The notes under the pieces are model-generated. The model was not told where the DNA came from. It worked only from the letters and a program-made list of their open reading frames with translations, and did no database searches. Below, in pieces: positions 59,016-64,000 of a DNA stretch of 64,000 nt; positions within the stretch are counted from its first letter, which is position 1; each line of letters opens with the position of its first letter. The DNA lies in contig NZ_BAAAQN010000060.1 of assembly GCF_039531695.1 (NCBI RefSeq), positions 12,105 to 76,104 on the forward strand. Direction: 5' to 3'. The DNA is from Catenulispora yoronensis. GTDB taxonomy: Bacteria; Actinomycetota; Actinomycetes; Streptomycetales; Catenulisporaceae. A program made the position numbers and the translations under genes.

Positions 59016-60764
59016 TCACGCCAGCCGGGTGCAGTACAGATCGAAGCTCTGGTTGGCGTGATAGCGGCGGAACGCCTCGTCCAGGACCCACTCCTCGTAG
59101 TCCGCCGCGGTCGGCGGGAGCGGCAGGTCCAGCCGCTTGCCCAGCCGGGTCAGGGCTCCGATCGCCCAGCGCGGGTCGGCCAGGAACGGGTCCCGGCCGT
59201 CCTCCCGGCCCTGCTGGTCGCGCCAGACCCCGAGCACCGCGGCCGCCGCGCAGACCAGCGCGTAGCGGTCGGCCAACGCATAGCTCTGCGGGGTCAGCAG
59301 CGCCTGTCGGCCCTGAACCCCCAGCTCCACGCAGGCGCGCCGGAGATTGTCCAATTCGGCCACGAACAGGTCGACCATTGTTCGCAAAGTGGCCACCCGC
59401 CGACGATCGGTTCCCGGCGGCACGTGCGTTCCCAGCATCCGCGCGCCGCCGAGCAAAGCCGCAGCTAGCGGGTCCGTGTCGCCGACGACCTTGGTCAACC
59501 GCTCCAGCGCCAGCGGCGGGAGGGCGCCGTCCAGCTGGAACAGGGCCGGATCCGGCTCCGGGGCGCGAAACCAGCTTCGCTCCGCGAACCGGGGCAGATT
59601 GGTCACCAGCGTCGCCTGCCGGCCCGCGCTGCCGGAGTGGCCCAGTCCGGTGACCGGCAGGTCCCGCAGATGCTTCTGGAACATCCCGTACGGCCCGGTG
59701 GTCATGTACTGCGCGTTGCCCAGCACCACGGTCAGGTTGTCCGAGGTCTCGGCCAGCAGCTTGGGCACCACGTAGGCGGCCGCGGCGGCCACCGCCAGCG
59801 AGTCCTCGGGCACCACGTGCACCGCCCGGCAGGCGGCCAGCGCCAGGCAGTCGCCGACCAGCGTGTCCAGCAGCGCGCCGGCCAGCACCGTCGTCTCGTG
59901 CCCCGAGGCCTGCCCGCGTTCGCCGGCCTCGCCGTTCTCGGCCACGAAGCGCACCGCGGTCCGCAGGATCGTGTCGCCGGAGGCGATCTGCGTCGACACC
60001 ACCAGCCCGCGCACCAGGCCCGAGCCGCGCAGGCCGATCTGCACCGCCCGGCCGGCCGCGCCGACCAGCGCCTCCGGCGGCAGCGGGCAGTCGACGAACT
60101 CCAGGCCGCCGAACCAGCACCCGCGCATGCCCACGGTCGGATAGCGCGGCAGCTCCTCCAGGCACAGGTCCGGCAGCGCGTCCCGGTCGACCAGCAGCAC
60201 CGAGTACGCGCCGGGGCCCTCGCCGTCCTCCTGCCGGGCCATCACCACCAGGCCGCGGGCCCGGTCGGCGTTGGCGATGGCGCTCTTGAAGCCGTTGAGG
60301 ACCCAGCCGTCCGGCTCCGGCGCGACCGACAGCTCCTCGCGGGTCAGGTCGTTGGCATGGGACTCCTCGCGGCGCACGAGCGTCACGCGCTCGTTGGCCA
60401 GCAGCATCCCGGCCAGCAGGCCGCACTGCTGCTCGTCGCCCTCCAGCCAGACCATCGAGGAGGCGATGAAGCTGAGCAGGCCGGTGCTGAAGCCCAGCGC
60501 CGGGTCGCGCCGGAACACCGGACGCAGGATCCGGCCCAGGCCGTCCAGGGCCTCGAAGCGGCCGCCGTAGCGGGACGGGACGAGTTCGGCCCCGATCCCG
60601 AACTCCGCGAGCCGGTCCTCGCCCTCGCCGACCAGCTCCCAGTGCTCGTCGGCGGTGAGCAGGGCGTCGCGCCCGATCGGGTTGGCCGGGTCGTCCAGCG
60701 AGCCGAGCAGGCCTTCCAGCGTGGCCGCGCGGCTGGACACGCCGGGCACCGTGGTAGTGGTCAC
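59016..60764 (-). CDS. FAAL-cluster acyl-CoA (acyl-ACP) dehydrogenase
   Basis: This 582-residue protein is longer than a catabolic acyl-CoA dehydrogenase (about 390). It has the family fold: ESHANDLTREELSVAPEPDG and LNGFKSAIANADRARGLVVM in the middle beta-domain, and a helical C-terminus without the typical YEGT ending. Such enlarged dehydrogenases accompany FAALs in biosynthetic clusters and desaturate the ACP-bound acyl chain. It probably makes an alpha-beta unsaturated starter (inference). GTG 60764 follows AGGAG. The KASIII-like gene lies 46 bp upstream on the same strand. Confidence 0.82.
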   Translation of the reverse strand: MTTTTVPGVSSRAATLEGLLGSLDDPANPIGRDALLTADEHWELVGEGEDRLAEFGIGAELVPSRYGGRFEALDGLGRILRPVFRRDPALGFSTGLLSFIASSMVWLEGDEQQCGLLAGMLLANERVTLVRREESHANDLTREELSVAPEPDGWVLNGFKSAIANADRARGLVVMARQEDGEGPGAYSVLLVDRDALPDLCLEELPRYPTVGMRGCWFGGLEFVDCPLPPEALVGAAGRAVQIGLRGSGLVRGLVVSTQIASGDTILRTAVRFVAENGEAGERGQASGHETTVLAGALLDTLVGDCLALAACRAVHVVPEDSLAVAAAAAYVVPKLLAETSDNLTVVLGNAQYMTTGPYGMFQKHLRDLPVTGLGHSGSAGRQATLVTNLPRFAERSWFRAPEPDPALFQLDGALPPLALERLTKVVGDTDPLAAALLGGARMLGTHVPPGTDRRRVATLRTMVDLFVAELDNLRRACVELGVQGRQALLTPQSYALADRYALVCAAAAVLGVWRDQQGREDGRDPFLADPRWAIGALTRLGKRLDLPLPPTAADYEEWVLDEAFRRYHANQSFDLYCTRLA

Positions 60765-60810
60765 GTGCTGCTCCTATAGGTGTGTTGCGTTCGCATGTGA
60801 ATCAGGGTGC

Positions 60811-61851
60811 TCACAGCACCTCCAACACGGCCGCCGCCCAGCTGTAGCCGGCGCCGACCGAGACCAGCAGGCAGTGGTCGCCGGAGCTGATGAGGCCCCG
60901 GGTGACCAGGTGGTCCAGGCTCGCGAACTGGTCGGCCGCCCCGAGGTGGCCGACGGTGCGGCTGAAGTCCCACGTGGTGCGGGCCGGGTCCACGCCCATC
61001 GGCTTGAAGTAGATCGAGTCCAGCCGGCGGCGCCCGAAGTGCGGCAGTACCACCCACCGGGCGTCGGCCAGCTCGATCCCGGCGCCGGCCAGGGCCTCCT
61101 TGACGACCTTGCGCTGCCCGGCCGCCGTCCTGCTGATCGAGAACGACATCCCGTAGCGCTGGGTGAAGGCCTGTTTCGCCGCGCCGAAGTCGATGGGGAT
61201 CCGGGTACTGAAGGGCGCGGGGCCGAACTCCGGGTCCCCGCGGTGCATCTCCTCCAGCTCCGAATCGGAGTCGACGGCGACCGACGCGACCCGGGCGAAC
61301 CCGCCGCGGCGGGACAGCACCACGGCCGCGGCGCCGTCGGCATAAGGGGTTCCGGGGTCGGTGCGCCACCGGTCCACGCCCGGCAGGCAGAACCGGTCCC
61401 CGGCACTGACCAGCGCGTCGGACCGCACCGGATCGGCCAGCAGATACGACCGCGCCAGCTCCAGCGCGGCCAGGCCGCCGTTCGACATCTGCCTGATCTC
61501 CACCGCCAGCGCCCGGTTGCGCACCGTCTCGCGCTGGATGTAGGAGGCCACCGGCCACATGTCCTGGCCCTGGTGGTAGACGGTCGCGTGGACGATCAGG
61601 TCGATGTCGGCGGGCCCTGATCCGGCCCGCTCCAACGCCTGCCGCGCCGCGGCGACCGCCATCTCGGCGGCCGACTCGCCGCCGGCGACCGACACCGACT
61701 CCACATCGGTCCGGGCCACCGACCGCGCGTCGCACTCGCCGGCCGCCAGGGCGTCGGCGACCAGCAGCCGCTCGGGCAGGCGCACCCCGGTGGCGCGCAG
61801 GTAGACGCCGCTCGCGGGGGCCGTCCGGTGGTCCGTCGTCATGGGCCGCAT
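60811..61851 (-). CDS. KASIII-like acyltransferase with Ser at the nucleophile position
   Basis: This 346-residue protein of the beta-ketoacyl-ACP synthase III fold has QMSNGGLAALELARSYLL, where Ser123 stands in place of the usual Cys. Later come GTPYADGAAAVVLSRRGGFA, LPHFGRRRLDSIYFKPMG (His region) and LVSVGAGYSWAAAVLEVL at the end. DpsC and related KASIII-like acyltransferases that transfer starter or tailoring acyl groups also use Ser. It likely moves the FAAL-derived acyl group to the PKS. ATG 61851 or 61842 are both possible; neither has a good ribosome binding site. Confidence 0.85.
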   Translation of the reverse strand: MRPMTTDHRTAPASGVYLRATGVRLPERLLVADALAAGECDARSVARTDVESVSVAGGESAAEMAVAAARQALERAGSGPADIDLIVHATVYHQGQDMWPVASYIQRETVRNRALAVEIRQMSNGGLAALELARSYLLADPVRSDALVSAGDRFCLPGVDRWRTDPGTPYADGAAAVVLSRRGGFARVASVAVDSDSELEEMHRGDPEFGPAPFSTRIPIDFGAAKQAFTQRYGMSFSISRTAAGQRKVVKEALAGAGIELADARWVVLPHFGRRRLDSIYFKPMGVDPARTTWDFSRTVGHLGAADQFASLDHLVTRGLISSGDHCLLVSVGAGYSWAAAVLEVL

Positions 61852-61905
61852 CGTGCGGCGCGGCGCTGGAGCCCGGCTGGAGCCGCCACCTCTGAACTGG
61901 CCGAT

Positions 61906-61918
61906 ATGAAGAACTCAC
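61906..61918 (+). promoter_or_regulatory. Shared cluster motif RTGAARANCTCAY, copy D (upstream of ABC operon)
   Basis: ATGAAGAACTCAC lies 55 bp before the KASIII-like start (other strand) and about 55 bp before the ABC ATPase start. It is in the plus orientation. It could serve both divergent operons. Confidence 0.55.
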
Positions 61919-61972
61919 CCCATATACGTGCCGTTATTCACTACTCCGGACCGATCCACGCCGTCACAATGA

Positions 61973-62902
61973 GTGACTATGAGTTTCCATGACGGGGCCC
62001 CGCCCGGGGTCCGCCTGGTCGGCTTGACCAAGTCCTACGGCCAGGTCAAGGCCGTGCGCGGCATCGATCTCACGATCGACGCCGGCCAGACCGTGGCCCT
62101 GCTCGGGCCGAACGGGGCCGGCAAGTCGACGACGATCGACGCCATGCTGGGCCTGTCCCGGCCCGACGCGGGCACCGTGGAGATCTTCGGCCGCGGCGCC
62201 TCCGAGGCGATCCGCGCCGGCCTGGTCGGCGCGATGCTCCAGAGCGGCCAGCAGCCCGAGTACCTGCGGGTCCGCGAGGTGGTCGAACTGACCGCCTCCT
62301 ACTATCCGAATCCGCGCCCGGTCCAGGAAGTCCTGGACCTGACCGGCGTGGCGGAGTTCGCCGACCGCTGGGCCACCCGCCTGTCCGGCGGCCAGAGCCA
62401 ACTCGTCCGCTTCGCCGCCGCCCTGGTCGGCGACCCCGACCTCCTGGTCCTGGACGAGCCCACCGCCGCCGTCGACGTCGCCGGCCGCAACGACTTCTGG
62501 CGCGTGATGCGCGAAGTGGCCCGACAAGGCAAGACCATCGTCTTCGCCACCCACTACCTCGAAGAGGCCGACGCCTTCGCCGACCGCATCGTCCTGCTGG
62601 CCGCCGGCCGCATCGTCGCCGACGGCCCCGCCACCGAGATCAAGGCCCTGGCCGGCACCCGCACCATCCGCGCCACCCTCCCCACCGTCGACCCCACCGA
62701 CCTGTCGGCCCTCCCCGGCGTGGCCACCGTCCAACGCCACGGCGACACAGTGATCCTGTCCTGCACCGACGCCGACACAGCCCTGCGAGCCCTCCTGACC
62801 ACCTACTCCGCCGCCCGCGACCTCGAAGTCCGAGGCGGCAGCCTGGAAGAAGCCTTCCTGGAACTGACCGAGGACCACGAAACCGCGGCGGTGCCGGCAT
62901 GA
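61973..62902 (+). CDS. ABC-2 type exporter ATP-binding protein
   Basis: This 309-residue ATPase of the DrrA-like family has Walker A LLGPNGAGKSTTIDAML, signature RLSGGQSQLVRFAAALVG, Walker B LLVLDEPTAAVDV and the H-loop FATHYLEEAD. The C-terminal 80 residues are the regulatory extension of drug-exporter ATPases. GTG 61973 or ATG 61979 are alternative starts; the second gives the normal length before VRLVGLTKSYGQ. It is coupled to the permease gene (ATGA). Export of, or self-resistance to, the cluster product is the likely role. Confidence 0.92.
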   Translation: MTMSFHDGAPPGVRLVGLTKSYGQVKAVRGIDLTIDAGQTVALLGPNGAGKSTTIDAMLGLSRPDAGTVEIFGRGASEAIRAGLVGAMLQSGQQPEYLRVREVVELTASYYPNPRPVQEVLDLTGVAEFADRWATRLSGGQSQLVRFAAALVGDPDLLVLDEPTAAVDVAGRNDFWRVMREVARQGKTIVFATHYLEEADAFADRIVLLAAGRIVADGPATEIKALAGTRTIRATLPTVDPTDLSALPGVATVQRHGDTVILSCTDADTALRALLTTYSAARDLEVRGGSLEEAFLELTEDHETAAVPA

Positions 62903-63627
62903 ACACCCACCTGAAACTCGAAGTCCTCCGCACCTTCCGCAACCGAGGCTTCCTGATCGTCACCCTGGCCCTCCCCCTGGTCCTCTACTGCGCGGTGACC
63001 CCCGGCAACAAGAGCAAGCACGCCATGGTCGAGAACATGCCCTTCGAGCTCTACTTCATGACCGGCATGGCCGCCTACGGAGCCCTCTTCGCCGTCTTCT
63101 CACCCACCACCCGCATCGCCCTGGACCGCCAACGCGGCTGGACCCGCCAAACCCGCGTAACCCCCCTCCACACCACCACCTACCTCACCGCCAAGGTCGC
63201 AACCGCCTTCCTGGTAGCCCTGCCCTGCGTAGCCCTGCTCTACATCGCCGGCACAGCCTTCGGCGTCCGCATGTCAGCAACCCAATGGCTCGAAATGACC
63301 GGCCTGCTCCTCCTGGGCCTGATCCCCTTCATCATCATGGGAATCACCGTAGGCCACCTGGCCAAAGCCGAATCCATGCCCGCAGTGATCGGCGGCCTGG
63401 TAGTGATCTTCGCCCTCTTCGGCGGAGCCTTCGGCGAATTCTTCAACAGCGGCACAACCCTGAAGGTGATCAAACTCCTGCCCTCCTACTGGCTCTGCCA
63501 ATCAGGCAAGGTCGCCAAGGGCGACGGCGCCTGGCCCACCGAAGGCTGGATCGTAGTCGCGGCCTGGACCATCGCCATGATCGCCATCGCCATCCCGGCA
63601 TACCGAAGAGACACGCGGCGAGCCTGA
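62899..63627 (+). CDS. ABC-2 type exporter permease
   Basis: This 242-residue membrane protein has six hydrophobic helices: GFLIVTLALPLVLYCAV, TGMAAYGALFAVFS, TAFLVALPCVALLYIAGTAF, TGLLLLGLIPFIIMGITVGH, VIGGLVVIFALFGGAFGEFF and IVVAAWTIAMIAIAIPAY. It pairs with the ATPase encoded just upstream; the start ATG overlaps its stop. A conserved-looking FGVRMSATQWLEM and a GGLVVIFALFGGAFGEF follow the DrrB-like pattern. The operon ends at a hairpin at 63645. Confidence 0.9.
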   Translation: MNTHLKLEVLRTFRNRGFLIVTLALPLVLYCAVTPGNKSKHAMVENMPFELYFMTGMAAYGALFAVFSPTTRIALDRQRGWTRQTRVTPLHTTTYLTAKVATAFLVALPCVALLYIAGTAFGVRMSATQWLEMTGLLLLGLIPFIIMGITVGHLAKAESMPAVIGGLVVIFALFGGAFGEFFNSGTTLKVIKLLPSYWLCQSGKVAKGDGAWPTEGWIVVAAWTIAMIAIAIPAYRRDTRRA

Positions 63628-63644
63628 CTCCCCGCAACCAGACT

Positions 63645-63680
63645 GCGGCGCTCCACTTGCCTGCGCAGGTGGGGCGCCGC
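63645..63680 (+). terminator. Hairpin terminator behind the ABC operon
   Basis: A 16-bp stem with two G-U pairs (63645-63660 with 63665-63680) and a CTGC loop lies 17 bp behind the permease stop. There is no U-tract; the stem alone is strong. Confidence 0.7.
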
Positions 63681-63714
63681 TGCGTGTGCCGGGAAAAACG
63701 CCAGCCGCCATGAG

Positions 63715-63880
63715 GACCGGCAGCGGGCAAGACGACTGGCCATCATCGCGACCGATTGCCTACCACCCTCGGGACCGGCGGCGGCCAGCAGAACTGATCG
63801 GCATCGCGACCGATTGCCAGCCACCATCATTACCGGCGGCGGCCAGCAGAACCGGTGGTCATCGCGACCGGGTGCCTCGC
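63715..63880. repeat. 58-bp tandem repeat at the right edge
   Basis: A 58-bp unit starting CATCGCGACCGATTGCC and ending with ACCGGCGGCGGCCAGCAGAAC-like sequence (two full copies from 63744 and 63802) is followed by a 17-bp partial copy at 63860 and preceded by a degenerate part from 63715. No gene is supported up to the window end. Confidence 0.75.
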
Positions 63881-64000
63881 TTTTTGCTTTGCCCCAAAGT
63901 TAGGTCTTCGGTTCCGGTCTTTCCGTCGCTTCGGCGGGCGTAGCCAATCGCGCCGCCCAGGCGGTGTCAAGGCTCGCATGAGCTGGGGCACAAGCCTGAA

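Noticed and set aside
60811..61851. Ordinary FabH-type condensing enzyme
   Set aside because: The Cys nucleophile is replaced by Ser (Ser123), so condensation is unlikely; an acyltransferase role fits better.

Overview
The window is chromosomal DNA of a very GC-rich actinomycete. Third codon positions are almost always G or C, GTG starts and 4-bp ATGA/GTGA gene overlaps are frequent, and there are a SARP regulator, a DUF574-type SAM methyltransferase, a GlxA-type regulator and an S-adenosylhomocysteine (SAH) riboswitch. The gene content fits a Streptomyces/Catenulispora-like organism; the species cannot be fixed from the sequence alone. No rRNA, tRNA, CRISPR array or transposase gene was seen. 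Long intergenic stretches are repeatedly filled with short tandem repeats (periods of about 6, 7, 16, 18, 24 and 58 bp). Left part (1-40.5 kb) is a mosaic of ordinary genes: a truncated P-loop GTPase at the edge; a TetR regulator divergent from a fatty-acid catabolic operon (two acyl-CoA dehydrogenases, an AMP-ligase, a MaoC hydratase); a ChaA-like antiporter; a luciferase-like oxidoreductase; an ABC exporter; an NlpC/P60 cell-wall hydrolase; an M6 metalloprotease divergent from a LysR gene with a textbook T-N11-A operator; a peptide/D-amino-acid block (N-acyl-D-amino-acid deacylase, PLP decarboxylase, S9 and M20 peptidases); a degenerate multicopper oxidase; ahcY behind a SAH riboswitch; isochorismatase plus GlxA-type regulator; a large secreted amidase-like protein; a DUF574 methyltransferase; and MarR and MocR regulators with operator-like sites. 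Right part (about 39.7-63.7 kb) is a biosynthetic cluster that combines systems rarely seen together. A SARP activator is followed by a tightly coupled starter-unit operon on the minus strand: a fatty-acyl-AMP ligase fused to an ACP, a truncated acyltransferase-like domain (catalytic Ser replaced by Gly) fused to a second ACP, and a phosphopantetheinyl transferase. On the plus strand lies a minimal type II polyketide synthase (KS, chain-length factor, ACP) with a PF04199-type cyclase, a ketoreductase and a didomain aromatase/cyclase. This is followed by an azole-type (TOMM) RiPP cassette: a nitrile-hydratase-leader-like precursor protein, an 838-residue fusion of an RRE-like, a Zn-binding E1-like and a YcaO domain, and a SagB-type flavin dehydrogenase. 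Then come a DesK-like histidine kinase and response regulator, and on the minus strand a FAAL-associated acyl-CoA dehydrogenase and a KASIII-like acyltransferase with Ser at the nucleophile position. An ABC-2 exporter closes the cluster. How the parts may work together (inference): FAAL-ACP activates a fatty or aryl acid, the dehydrogenase desaturates it, the KASIII-like enzyme hands it to the type II PKS, and KR, aromatase and cyclase shape an aromatic polyketide. The YcaO/SagB pair would install an azol(in)e on the precursor protein or on something it carries. A 13-bp motif, RTGAARANCTCAY, occurs upstream of the FAAL operon, the SARP gene, the TOMM operon and the ABC operon, which argues that all of this is one regulon rather than two neighbouring clusters.
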